A DNA stretch of 21,034 nucleotides from assembly GCA_034101475.1 (NCBI GenBank), contig JAXEJQ010000119.1, positions 1-21,034 on the forward strand, read 5' to 3'. Position numbers and translations under genes: made by a program. Source of the stretch: Limivivens sp034101475 (GTDB lineage Bacteria; Bacillota; Clostridia; Lachnospirales; Lachnospiraceae). Of the stretch, positions 1-6,946 are shown in pieces (the first letter of the stretch is position 1; the number at the start of each line of letters is the position of its first letter). The notes beneath the pieces are model-generated. The model was not told where the DNA came from and made no database searches. It saw nothing but the letters and a program-made list of their open reading frames with translations.

Positions 1-2
1 GC

Positions 3-500
3 CTGCTGATGGACCGGCTGGCTGACCTGCGGGACCAGGGAAAAAAACTGGAAGAGGTTTATGATTGGGCTATTACCCACCGTCTGAACGTCCATCACTG
101 GTTCTTTTCCACAGACCTCACCTTTTATATCAAAGGCGGCCGGATTTCCAGGACAGCAGGAGCCATCGGCGGTCTGCTGAGCATCTGCCCGCTTCTGAAC
201 ATGGATAATCACGGAAAGCTGATTCCCCGTTATAAAATCCGAACCAAGAAAAAGGTGATCCGGGCCATCGTTGACAGGATGGAGGAATGCGCAGACAACG
301 GCCTTGACTACTCCGGCAAATGCTATATTTCCCAGTCTGCCTGCCTTGAGGATGCCATGGAAGTGGCACGGCTCGTGGAAGAGCGTTTTCCAAAGCTGAA
401 TGGCAAAGTAGAAATCAACAACATCGGTACCACCATCGGAAGCCATACCGGCCCCGGTACGGTTGCCCTGTTCTTCTGGGGAAGCGAACGGACAGAATAA
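3..500 (+). CDS. DegV family fatty-acid-binding protein, C-terminal part
   Basis: This is the 3' part of a gene that begins before the window; the frame is open from base 3 to the TAA at 498-500. The last 166 or so residues resemble the C-terminal lobe of DegV (EDD-fold) proteins. Visible features are the segment STDLTFYIKGGRIS near the start, a short helix pair around ICPLLNMDNHGKLIP, and the closing IGSHTGPGTVALFFWG, a typical DegV ending. Family members bind a fatty acid between two lobes; some (FakB) present it to the FakA kinase for phospholipid synthesis. Which type this is cannot be told without the N-terminal lobe. It is the only accepted plus-strand gene and converges on the MATE gene across a shared terminator. 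Confidence 0.88.
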   Translation: MLMDRLADLRDQGKKLEEVYDWAITHRLNVHHWFFSTDLTFYIKGGRISRTAGAIGGLLSICPLLNMDNHGKLIPRYKIRTKKKVIRAIVDRMEECADNGLDYSGKCYISQSACLEDAMEVARLVEERFPKLNGKVEINNIGTTIGSHTGPGTVALFFWGSERTE

Positions 501-520
501 CGGATTTGATACAGCACAGC

Positions 521-579
521 AAAAAAAACGAGAGAACACTGCACGGGAGCTTCCTTCCCGCCGGTTTCTCTCGTTTTTT
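521..579. terminator. Bidirectional terminator between degV and the MATE gene
   Basis: Arms CGAGAGAA (529-536) and TTCTCTCG (566-573) pair perfectly. The outside is flanked by an A-run (521-528) and a T-run (574-579), so it can work in both directions. A smaller GGGA/TCCC pairing lies inside the loop. It sits between the convergent ends of degV (plus) and the MATE gene (minus). Confidence 0.85.
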
Positions 580-625
580 GACATCCGTCTGAATTATCAC
601 ATTCCCGCCCCCCGGCAAAGCCGCT

Positions 626-1945
626 TTACCTTCGAAGCTGTTTCACCAGCAGCGGAATCTCCGCCAGCATCATACCGACCCACCCGGCCAGATAAGAAAA
701 AGGCAGGGCCTCAATCCCCAAATGCAGGACAAAGACCAGCGGAACAGCCGCCAGAACCCGGACACCCATGTTTACAAAGCTGCTGATCAGCGTAATCTTC
801 AGATCACCGATTCCCCGGAAATACCCCTGGACACCATTTGTAACTGCTGGAAGCAGATACATCACTGAAATCAGACGCAGATAGGTCACGCCATGCCCGA
901 TCACCGTTTCATCCTTTACAAACAGCATCATCAGCGGCCGTGCCAGGAAAAAGCAGGTCAGGCACACGCAAAGGCCATAGGCCAGCTCCAGCATCATCCC
1001 GCACCGAAACCCTTCCTTCATCCGTTCCTTTTTTCCCGCCCCACGGTTCTGGGCCATCAGAGCAGTCATGGCATGAGCAATATTCTGCTCCGGAGTCATG
1101 GCAAAGTCATCAATCCGGTTTACAATGGCAAAAGCCGCCATAACCGGCACACCCATGGTATTTACAATGGTCTGAATTCCGATTTTTCCAAGCTGTACCG
1201 TAGCCTGCTGCATGGCACTGGCCCAGCCGTAGGAAACCGTCTTTCTCAGCAGGCTGCTGTCAAAACAGAGCCACCTCTTTCCCAGCTGCAGCATGGGGAC
1301 CTTCTTCAGGATATAGATCACACAGAACGCGCAGCTCAGGGCTTCACTGATCACCGTCGCCAGAGCACATCCATTGCTTCCCATATGCAAAACGACAACA
1401 AAAAACAGATCACCCAGGATATTGATCACCGCACTCATCATCAGAAAATACAGGGGCGTGGTACTGTCTCCCAATGCCCGCAGCGTACTGGCAAAAAAAT
1501 TGTATAAAAAAGTGAATACCAGACCACAGAAAACAATCCGCAGGTAGTCCACCGCAATGGAGAAGATGGAATCATCCACCTGAATCAGCCACAGAAGCGG
1601 CCTGGCCAGGACAATGCACACCGCAGCCACTAGGATGGAAAACACCACACCGGAAAGCATGGTGGTGCTGATCTGCCGTTTCAGAACGTCATAATCCTTC
1701 GCTCCGAACTGGTTTCCCATCAGAATACTGGCTCCCATGCACAATCCGTTTAAAAACAGAATCATCAAAGTCATAATCGGATTGCAGGTTCCCACAGCCG
1801 CCAACGCTTCTTCTCCCACAAAATGACCGACAATCATACTGTCTGCAGCATTGTAGGTCAGCTGAAACAAATTCCCCAGAATCAGCGGAACCGTAAAATG
1901 AATCAGTAAAGGGGTAATTTTCCCCGTGGTTAAATCCTTTGTCAT
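626..1945 (-). CDS. MATE family efflux transporter
   Basis: A protein of 439 residues, normal for the multidrug and toxic compound extrusion family (about 12 membrane helices in two six-helix lobes). The N-lobe carries the family-like stretch around residues 20-50 (LGNLFQLTYNAADSMIVGHF). The matching C-lobe stretch includes YGWASAMQQA and AFAIVNRIDDFAM. Such pumps expel cationic drugs, metabolites or dyes in exchange for Na+ or H+; the substrate cannot be read from the sequence. The ATG at 1945 is chosen because AGAGGTG lies just upstream. A longer reading frame uses a TTG at 1981 with no supporting site. The gene has its own promoter and a leader of about 158 nt with strong secondary structure. 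It ends before the terminator shared with degV. Confidence 0.93.
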   Translation of the reverse strand: MTKDLTTGKITPLLIHFTVPLILGNLFQLTYNAADSMIVGHFVGEEALAAVGTCNPIMTLMILFLNGLCMGASILMGNQFGAKDYDVLKRQISTTMLSGVVFSILVAAVCIVLARPLLWLIQVDDSIFSIAVDYLRIVFCGLVFTFLYNFFASTLRALGDSTTPLYFLMMSAVINILGDLFFVVVLHMGSNGCALATVISEALSCAFCVIYILKKVPMLQLGKRWLCFDSSLLRKTVSYGWASAMQQATVQLGKIGIQTIVNTMGVPVMAAFAIVNRIDDFAMTPEQNIAHAMTALMAQNRGAGKKERMKEGFRCGMMLELAYGLCVCLTCFFLARPLMMLFVKDETVIGHGVTYLRLISVMYLLPAVTNGVQGYFRGIGDLKITLISSFVNMGVRVLAAVPLVFVLHLGIEALPFSYLAGWVGMMLAEIPLLVKQLRR

Positions 1946-1989
1946 GACACACCTCTGAAAAATCGTACATAATCCCCGCAATTGAGCTG

Positions 1990-2055
1990 ATTATTTATGG
2001 AAATGAAAGACCCGATAGGGGAGCTACCGGGCCTTTCGAGGGGAGTATAAATAAT
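1990..2055 (-). promoter_or_regulatory. Structured 5' leader of the MATE gene (candidate cis-regulatory RNA)
   Basis: Within the leader, ATTATTTAT and ATAAATAAT (plus positions 2047-2055 and 1990-1998) form a perfect 9-bp outer stem. Inside it, GAAAGGCCCGGTAG pairs with CTATCGGGTCTTTC over 14 positions (2005-2037, two G-U pairs) around the loop CTCCC. The 5' internal loop carries a second CTCCCC. A GGGGA about 30 nt before the start codon could pair with either C-run. I do not recognise a known riboswitch class. The structure is seen directly; a regulatory role is inferred from its place between promoter and ribosome site. Confidence 0.5.
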
Positions 2056-2109
2056 TAATAAGGGGTTGTAAAAAAAATTTTTGAAGGGTAAATCTTTTTT
2101 ACAAATTGA

Positions 2110-2138
2110 ATTATAATATAATTTGGAAAAAAAAGCAA
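2110..2138 (-). promoter_or_regulatory. Promoter of the MATE gene
   Basis: TTGCTT (-35, 2133-2138), a 17-nt spacer, and a consensus TATAAT (-10, 2110-2115) on the minus strand. Transcription would start near 2103, giving a leader of about 158 nt before the ATG at 1945. The rest of 2139-2254, up to the end of the YjjB-like gene, holds only an A/T-rich self-complementary stretch (A-run/T-run around GATTGC) that might end the upstream transcript weakly. Confidence 0.75.
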
Positions 2139-2254
2139 TCTTTTTTTTTATTTTTCCCATCTTTATCCTGAATTTCATTCCTGTTTCCTCCATTTGCAGC
2201 ACTGCGCTTCCCAGGACAGCTGCCACTGAACCGAAACAGAATTTCCATTGCCAT

Positions 2255-2716
2255 TCACCCCTTTTCCCTGTCATCTGCGTTTTTGCGCCTTCTTCTGTTC
2301 TGCTGAAAAACGGCAAACAGGGAGTCGGTGATAAAAATGGCCAGCGCAATCATCCCCGCAATCTGAATCGTCCGGGTGAGATATCCCCCTGCCAGACTCT
2401 GATCTCCAATCAGAAAATTGTATACGGAACGGTACAGATCCGCTCCGGGAACCAGAATCAGAATTCCCGGAATCAGAAAAACCGTCACCGGTGCCTTGAA
2501 AATCCTGGCCAGAATGTGGGACAGCAGAGAAATCGCCAGAGCTCCCAGAAAATTGGCTCCTACAGCCCCGAACCCCGGGAGCGTCAGCAGATAAACAAAC
2601 CATCCCACAGCCCCGGTCATACCACAGTAGGGCAAATATTTTTTCGGTGCGTCAATCACAACGGAAAAGGCCAGGATCGCCAGGAAGGCACCCAGCACCT
2701 GAATCACTGTATCCAT
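2255..2716 (-). CDS. Threonine/serine exporter family, small subunit (DUF3815, YjjB-like)
   Basis: A protein of 153 residues made almost entirely of hydrophobic helices (about four or five), with the segment FLIPGILILVPGADLYRSVYN typical of the C-terminal half of ThrE proteins. The tail is short and basic (NRRRRKNADDREKG). In Corynebacterium ThrE both halves are one chain; here they are separate, as in E. coli YjjP (256 aa) and YjjB (157 aa), which work together as a succinate exporter. The start at 2716 overlaps the end of the large-subunit gene by 13 bp, pointing to coupled translation. The actual substrate is unknown: succinate, threonine/serine or something else are all possible. Confidence 0.85.
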   Translation of the reverse strand: MDTVIQVLGAFLAILAFSVVIDAPKKYLPYCGMTGAVGWFVYLLTLPGFGAVGANFLGALAISLLSHILARIFKAPVTVFLIPGILILVPGADLYRSVYNFLIGDQSLAGGYLTRTIQIAGMIALAIFITDSLFAVFQQNRRRRKNADDREKG

Positions 2717-3474
2717 AAGCGGGTTCCTCCCATCAGCATCATTCCAAGGCCCACGCCAATCACAATCGCCACCGCTTTCACGAAGGATTCCAGACCTTTG
2801 GCACCGCCTGAAACATAATCTCCCTGCAGCGTATCCCGTATGGCCGTCGTGATGGCGGCTCCGGGCACAATGGGCATAATTGTTGAAATAATCACCAGAT
2901 CCATGCTTACCTGAAAGGCCTCGATCCGCGACATGCAGATGGCCCCCACTGCAATGGCTGCCGCGGAAAGCATGGTCTGCAGAAAGCTGTTCAGAGAGAG
3001 ACGGTCGCCCAGGCGCCCCAGCAGTACCAGCAGAATCCCGTCGATCCCTGCGGCAATCACGTCCTGAATACTCCCTCCAAACACAACCGCAAACATGGCA
3101 GCAACTCCGATGGCTGCCAGCTCCTTCTGCCATTCCGCATACTGACGGGCATCCAGATGCTTCAGTCTGTGGAATGCCGTTTTCAAATCAATCTCTCCCG
3201 CACAGAATTCCCTGGATATGGTATTTACCATGGTAATCACATTCAGATCCGTCTCCCTGCTGGGAACTCTGCGCACAACGGTCATCGAGTCAAACTTCGG
3301 ATCGTCCAGAGTCACAATAAACCCGGTAGACGTCACATAGGCTTCTCTCGTTTTCAGACCGGACACCTCCAGAATCCGTTCCACCGTATCTTCCACCCGG
3401 TAGATTTCCGCTCCGCTGGAAAGCATCAGCTTGCCGGCCAGGACGGCAGTATCCAGCACTAATTTATAATCCAT
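2704..3474 (-). CDS. Threonine/serine exporter family, large subunit (DUF1212, YjjP-like)
   Basis: About 256 residues. The first ~115 form a soluble domain typical of DUF1212 proteins (AGKLMLSSGAEIYRVEDT, then TSTGFIVTLDD). About five membrane helices follow (GVAAMFAVVFGGSIQDVIAAG; VIISTIMPIVPGAAITTAIRD; AVAIVIGVGLGMMLMGG). It should form a membrane complex with the overlapping YjjB-like product and export a small organic or amino acid. The ATG at 3474 is preferred because GGAAG lies five bases before it. An in-frame ATG at 3486 would add four residues but has no ribosome site. The gene follows its own extended -10 promoter and a leader of about 170 nt. Confidence 0.87.
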   Translation of the reverse strand: MDYKLVLDTAVLAGKLMLSSGAEIYRVEDTVERILEVSGLKTREAYVTSTGFIVTLDDPKFDSMTVVRRVPSRETDLNVITMVNTISREFCAGEIDLKTAFHRLKHLDARQYAEWQKELAAIGVAAMFAVVFGGSIQDVIAAGIDGILLVLLGRLGDRLSLNSFLQTMLSAAAIAVGAICMSRIEAFQVSMDLVIISTIMPIVPGAAITTAIRDTLQGDYVSGGAKGLESFVKAVAIVIGVGLGMMLMGGTRLWIQ

Positions 3475-3660
3475 CGTTTCTTCCATATTTTTCTGTTAAC
3501 CCTCTGATCCTTCTCTTATTCTGCTGGCAGCCCACATTCTCCGGTATCCGCACTCTGCCAGACAGCAGACAACGCTGATTTTGTTTTGATGCTGTCCTTC
3601 CCCGGAAATTCCGCAATATCACACGGATTGATATGGGATCACGCATTTTTCATTATACCA
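3475..3660 (-). promoter_or_regulatory. Extended -10 promoter and leader of the YjjP/YjjB-like pair
   Basis: TGG followed by TATAAT (plus 3652-3660) is a good extended -10; no convincing -35 is visible. The transcript would have a leader of about 170 nt. In it I see ATATCA/TGATAT around a 7-nt loop (3616-3634), and CTGGCAG/CTGCCAG (3524-3530 with 3555-3561) enclosing a small CGG-ATA-CCG hairpin. No anti-terminator box or known riboswitch core is recognised. The remainder up to 3706 shows no gene and no clear terminator for the NlpC/P60 gene. Confidence 0.45.
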
Positions 3661-3706
3661 CAGGAATATCTTCCAGTACAGAAAAAGAACAATCTGTTTT
3701 TCCTGA

Positions 3707-4861
3707 TCAGTCCGGGAGAATCCTGACCGCCCAGACTGCATGTTCATAATCAATGGCAGAAATGATAATTCCGGCACTGCTTCCGGCTGCCTCCACCACC
3801 TGTCCGTTTCCAATTGCCATGGCCACATGAGAGACCTCTCCGCCTGAAGCATAAAAAATCAGGTCACCGGGAATCGCTTCGGACACGGAAATTTTTGTTC
3901 CACACCTGGACTGGGCCGCCGCCACCCTGGGAATTGCATAACCAAAATCTGCATATACCGTCTGTACAAAACCGGAGCAGTCCGCTCCTTCTGTAAGGCT
4001 GACTCCTCCCCAGACGTAAGGATTGCCCACAAACTGCAGGGCATAATTGACCATAGTCCGGCGAAGCCTGTCTGCCGCGGATTCCCTGTTCACGGAAATC
4101 ATGGTGTAATAAAAAGCAGCGTTTTCCGAGGGAGGAATCAGTTCTTCCGCTGTCCGCAGTCCATTTTCTCTTGTCTCTTGCGCAGCCCGGGCTGCTTCAC
4201 GGCCTCTGAGCAGATATTCGTTTTTCACAAACCCCCGTACACTCCCGGATTCCACGTATGTCCACTCTTCATCCGCATCCTCCAGCACGCAGCAGAAGGC
4301 CCCTTTCCAAAGTCTTCCCACAATCCTGGCATCCGTACCGGGCTCCTCCCGGATATTCAGGCAGTCAGCGTTCGCCAGCGCATACTCCTTTGCCACCACA
4401 GTCGTCCGCACCGTAGTTTTAGTATAGGTAAGCGCCCTGTTCTCTGAGGGAGCCACCAAAGGCTGTGCCAGGGGCAGATTCCGCTCCTGCCGTTCCTGTA
4501 CATAGGCAAAGGCCTCTTCTCCCGTACAAAGCTCCGTTCCCTGTGCAAAGCCCCGTACAACTCCTGATTCCATATAAAACCATGAATCGTCCTCCTCCTT
4601 CAGAATATAGCAGATCCCTCCTTTTTTCAGACTCCCCACAGCTCTGGAGCCTTTCTTCCTCTGTTCATAAATCAGCAGAGTATCCACCTTTGCAATAGCA
4701 TAAACCTTGTCCACCCTTTGAAAAAACCGGTTTTCTTCTGTAACTGTCCCAGCCAACTCCGGTATCCCGTTTTCTGCCGCCCACGCCCCCATGGAAGCAG
4801 ATAACAGCACAGATACCCATACTGCCGCAGCCAGGAAATAATCTTTTTTTCTTTGCTTCAT
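3707..4861 (-). CDS. Secreted SH3b-SH3b-NlpC/P60 cell-wall hydrolase
   Basis: A protein of 384 residues. Residues 1-29 are a signal peptide (basic MKQRKK, hydrophobic core, AWA-A cleavage area). Two bacterial SH3-like domains follow (about 52-113 and 158-219), each with the pattern W-Y-ESG-VRGF, likely binding peptidoglycan. The C-terminal NlpC/P60 domain (about 265-384) has the catalytic cysteine in GADCSGFV (Cys295) and histidine in SHVAMAIG (His345). Such enzymes usually cut the D-gamma-Glu to meso-diaminopimelate bond of wall peptides. Where many relatives carry a third catalytic His in a V-H-A motif, this one has VVEAAG (Glu357). AGGAG lies at a good distance before the ATG. The gene stands alone, downstream of tRNA-Arg and its terminator. 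Confidence 0.92.
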   Translation of the reverse strand: MKQRKKDYFLAAAVWVSVLLSASMGAWAAENGIPELAGTVTEENRFFQRVDKVYAIAKVDTLLIYEQRKKGSRAVGSLKKGGICYILKEEDDSWFYMESGVVRGFAQGTELCTGEEAFAYVQERQERNLPLAQPLVAPSENRALTYTKTTVRTTVVAKEYALANADCLNIREEPGTDARIVGRLWKGAFCCVLEDADEEWTYVESGSVRGFVKNEYLLRGREAARAAQETRENGLRTAEELIPPSENAAFYYTMISVNRESAADRLRRTMVNYALQFVGNPYVWGGVSLTEGADCSGFVQTVYADFGYAIPRVAAAQSRCGTKISVSEAIPGDLIFYASGGEVSHVAMAIGNGQVVEAAGSSAGIIISAIDYEHAVWAVRILPD

Positions 4862-5047
4862 CCTGTTCTCCTCATATTACTGAAAACTCTGCCTTCAAAC
4901 AAAGAAAACCATTGAACATCATCGAAAACTGTCCGGGAAAATGTCGATACTGACAGAAATGCTAAGACTGAAATCAAGCAGATATCCGTAATCTGCTTCA
5001 CTGCCTGCTCGGAACCTCCGAATCCCTTCCTCTCCTGCAGGACCTAT
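4862..5047 (-). other. Intergenic region upstream of the NlpC/P60 gene
   Basis: No gene is seen. It must hold the promoter of the NlpC/P60 gene, because the strong tRNA terminator lies upstream, but I found no clear -35/-10 pair at a workable distance. TTGTTT-17-TAATAT exists but its -10 practically touches the ribosome site. Two small inverted repeats are present: AAGCAGAT/ATCTGCTT (4976-4983 with 4991-4998) and TCGGA/TCCGA (5009-5021). Confidence 0.4.
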
Positions 5048-5084
5048 AAAAAAAATCGGAAATCCTGCCGTTCAGGATTTCCGA
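5048..5084 (-). terminator. Terminator of tRNA-Arg
   Basis: A perfect 12-bp stem (TCGGAAATCCTG, 5056-5067, with CAGGATTTCCGA, 5073-5084), a 5-nt loop and an eight-T tract on the minus strand. It lies 14 bp after the tRNA 3' end. Confidence 0.93.
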
Positions 5085-5097
5085 CTCTTTTGTAATA

Positions 5098-5171
5098 CGT
5101 GCGTTAGAGGATTCGAACCCCCGACCTTTTGGTCCGTAGCCAAACGCTCTATCCAGCTGAGCTAAACGCAC
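5098..5171 (-). tRNA. tRNA-Arg (anticodon ACG)
   Basis: A full cloverleaf. The acceptor stem is GTGCGTT/AACGCAC and the D arm GCTC/GAGC. The anticodon stem TTTGG/CCAAA carries loop CTACGGA, so the anticodon is ACG (wobble A probably edited to inosine, reading CGU/CGC/CGA). The T arm is GGGGG/CCTCT around TTCGAAT, and the discriminator is G. The 3' CCA is not encoded. It has its own promoter and terminator, so it is a single-gene unit. Confidence 0.97.
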
Positions 5172-5213
5172 ACTGTGATGTACTCCGATGTGTTGTTCAT
5201 CACAACGATATGT

Positions 5214-5242
5214 ATATTACACCATTTTTCTGTTTCTGTCAA
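5214..5242 (-). promoter_or_regulatory. Promoter of tRNA-Arg
   Basis: Consensus TTGACA (-35, 5237-5242), a 17-nt spacer and TAATAT (-10, 5214-5219) on the minus strand, placed about 36 nt before the mature tRNA. Between it and the HAAS gene (5243-5464) I see no convincing gene. The stretch contains an AT-only pairing (TTTAAATT/AATTTAAA near 5250-5275) that may be a weak terminator. Confidence 0.88.
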
Positions 5243-5464
5243 CCGTTTTTTTAAATTTTTTTTTGTAATTTAAATAACCGCTGCAAAAAATGCCGTAATC
5301 ATATTTGCCTTTACATTTGTTTTGTTTGTCTTCGCTGAATTTTCTTCTCCCTTTTTCATAGAGCAGCTCCTTTGCCTTTTCTGTTTCTGTCTGTTCTATG
5401 ATAGCATTCATTCGGCTCCCGGCAAATATCCAGTTCTGCAAAATTTTCCCAAGCCACTTCGGTG

Positions 5465-6487
5465 TTATTCCCCATTCACGGCCTTCACAAGCTCCTCAAC
5501 CACGGCCCAGAGCACCCCGGCCACCGGCCAGATAATCCAGGTTCTGCCCCAGTGCATGGTCCAGAAGCTCCAGCCCAGATAAACGGCGGTAACCAGGCAC
5601 CAGTATATGGAGGAAATCCGATCCAGTGTTTTTTTGCTTTTCTTTTTCTTCTCCTTTTTCGAAGCAGAAAATTCTTCTTCCTGAAGAAGTATCTTATACC
5701 GCTCATCTCCCATACCGCCGATGACGAACAGAAGAACCGCAATCCCCACCAGGAAAAGCATAATGCCAACAAAAACACACCCCATAAACTCGTCAGACTC
5801 ATAAAAAACACCGGAGGCAATCACCGCCAGAACGCCGATGATGCAAAGCGTCACGCCGGCAACCATCTGAGCCACGAAGGATGCCTTCTGCTGCTCTCTC
5901 TCCCGGCGTACCATCACCTCGGTCTGCACATCCATGCGGATCGTTTCCTTTTTCATCCAGTCATATTTGGATATGCGCGTTCCGTAGACAATAAACAGTC
6001 CGACTGCCACAGCAATGAACAGGAACAGGACGGCAATCCCAGCAAAGCTCAGAATATTTTCCATGGTCGGGCTGCCAAACCGTTCTCCGAAGCCTCCCAG
6101 TATGATCAGTGCCACCGGACTCCAGACGCAGAGCATCACGCCGATGGCGATCATCCTGGCATTTTTCCCGGCTTCAGCCAGATAACCTTGTACCTCATCC
6201 ATGGAAATAAACAGTCCTGCTCCACAGCCGGACTCTTCCCCGCCGCCGGCAGATTCCCCTCTGTCCTGTATCTCCTCACCCAGATTCAGATCCCGGATCA
6301 CCTCATCCAGACTGCCGAAATCCGCAATGACCATGCCGATGGCTTCATTCTCCGATTTCCCCTGGCTCTTCAGCTCATAATATTTATCCTCCATCATGCC
6401 GAACAGCTCTTCCTTTGCCCGGCGCACTTCCGGCGTGTCCGGAAGCTGCAGAAACAGATTGTCCAGATAGGTACGAATTGTTTCCAT
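5465..6487 (-). CDS. HAAS (DUF1700-like) domain multi-pass membrane protein
   Basis: A protein of 340 residues. The first ~70 (METIRTYLDNLFLQLPDTPEV, then DFGSLDEVIRDL) match the HAAS helical domain usually paired with PadR regulators. About six membrane helices follow (first near MIAIGVMLCVWSPVALIILGG, last near WIIWPVAGVLWAVVEELV). A long charged cytosolic segment sits between helices 2 and 3 and a lysine-rich one before helix 5. Its biochemical role is unknown; such pairs are often linked to membrane stress or envelope regulation. The ATG at 6487 has GGAGGAG just upstream; an ATG at 6502 is less likely. It starts 19 bp after padR and should be co-transcribed with it. Confidence 0.87.
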   Translation of the reverse strand: METIRTYLDNLFLQLPDTPEVRRAKEELFGMMEDKYYELKSQGKSENEAIGMVIADFGSLDEVIRDLNLGEEIQDRGESAGGGEESGCGAGLFISMDEVQGYLAEAGKNARMIAIGVMLCVWSPVALIILGGFGERFGSPTMENILSFAGIAVLFLFIAVAVGLFIVYGTRISKYDWMKKETIRMDVQTEVMVRREREQQKASFVAQMVAGVTLCIIGVLAVIASGVFYESDEFMGCVFVGIMLFLVGIAVLLFVIGGMGDERYKILLQEEEFSASKKEKKKKSKKTLDRISSIYWCLVTAVYLGWSFWTMHWGRTWIIWPVAGVLWAVVEELVKAVNGE

Positions 6488-6506
6488 AATGCTCTCCTCC
6501 ATCCTT

Positions 6507-6833
6507 TTACAGCGGTGCAATGAACTTCTCCACCACACTCTTGGTAAGTTCCCATTCCTCGCATTTTTCTCTGTAGTAACGCCGTCCTTCCGGCGTAATC
6601 CGGTAGTAGGTACGGCGCTTTCCATTGGTCTCCTCGCCGTAAAAGGACTCCACGTAACCGTTTCGCTCCAGCCTGTTGAATGCGGAGTACAGGGTCGTCT
6701 CCTTGATGACATATTTTTCTGACGACAGCTCCCGGATTTTCCGGGAAATCTCATATCCATAGGAAGGCATCTCAAGCAGCAGGTATAAAATAATCGTATC
6801 ATTATATCCGCGGATCACATCACTGCTGATCAT
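6507..6833 (-). CDS. PadR family transcriptional regulator
   Basis: A 108-residue, single-domain PadR protein. It shows a winged helix-turn-helix (YLLLEMPSYGYEISRKI, then TLYSAFNRLERNGYVES), a wing with GKRRTYYRITPEGRRYY, and a short C-terminal dimer helix. PadR proteins are usually repressors of adjacent membrane-protein or efflux genes and of themselves. AAGGAGG precedes the ATG at a good distance. The promoter is flanked by a perfect 14-bp inverted repeat, supporting autoregulation together with the downstream HAAS gene. The ligand or trigger is unknown. Confidence 0.94.
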   Translation of the reverse strand: MISSDVIRGYNDTIILYLLLEMPSYGYEISRKIRELSSEKYVIKETTLYSAFNRLERNGYVESFYGEETNGKRRTYYRITPEGRRYYREKCEEWELTKSVVEKFIAPL

Positions 6834-6875
6834 AAGTACCTCCTTTCCGTAAGTACTCCATTCATCGTACTATGT

Positions 6876-6915
6876 CTGTCGTAGTAATTTTATCCTACCA
6901 TAATTACTACGACAG
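6876..6915 (-). promoter_or_regulatory. Probable PadR operator (14-bp inverted repeat)
   Basis: CTGTCGTAGTAATT (6876-6889) and its exact reverse complement (6902-6915) are separated by 12 bp. One arm fills the promoter spacer just after the -35 and the other covers the start-site region just after the -10, so a bound dimer or tetramer would block polymerase. The repeat is seen directly; binding by this PadR is inferred. Confidence 0.75.
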
Positions 6916-6920
6916 GTCAA
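6892..6920 (-). promoter_or_regulatory. Promoter of padR-HAAS
   Basis: TTGACC (-35, 6915-6920), a 17-nt spacer ending in TGG (extended -10 feature), and TAGGAT (-10, 6892-6897). Transcription would start around 6885, inside the left arm of the inverted repeat. Confidence 0.82.
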
Positions 6921-6946
6921 GTAATTTTTGAATATTTTTCCCGCAG

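Noticed and set aside
1946..2103. Assignment of the MATE leader to a known riboswitch (guanidine, preQ1, fluoride, ZTP)
   Set aside because: None of the conserved core motifs I remember for these classes is present, so it is left unassigned.
1942..2349. 135-codon minus-strand frame across the MATE leader
   Set aside because: It crosses the MATE promoter and both leader stems and lacks any domain; the structured leader explains the region better.
2717..3133. N-terminal extension of the YjjB-like frame
   Set aside because: The extension overlaps the large-subunit gene in another frame and is Gly/Arg/His-rich without helices. The ATG at 2716 gives the family length.
5217..5441. 74-codon minus-strand frame between the HAAS gene and tRNA-Arg
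   Set aside because: It starts with TTG, or an ATG at 5411 with a modest GGGAG. It has low-complexity Lys-rich content and runs into the tRNA-Arg promoter; no recognisable family.
5462..6523. 353-codon plus-strand frame
   Set aside because: It is antisense to the HAAS gene, of His/Asn/Gln-rich composition typical of shadows, and has no family.
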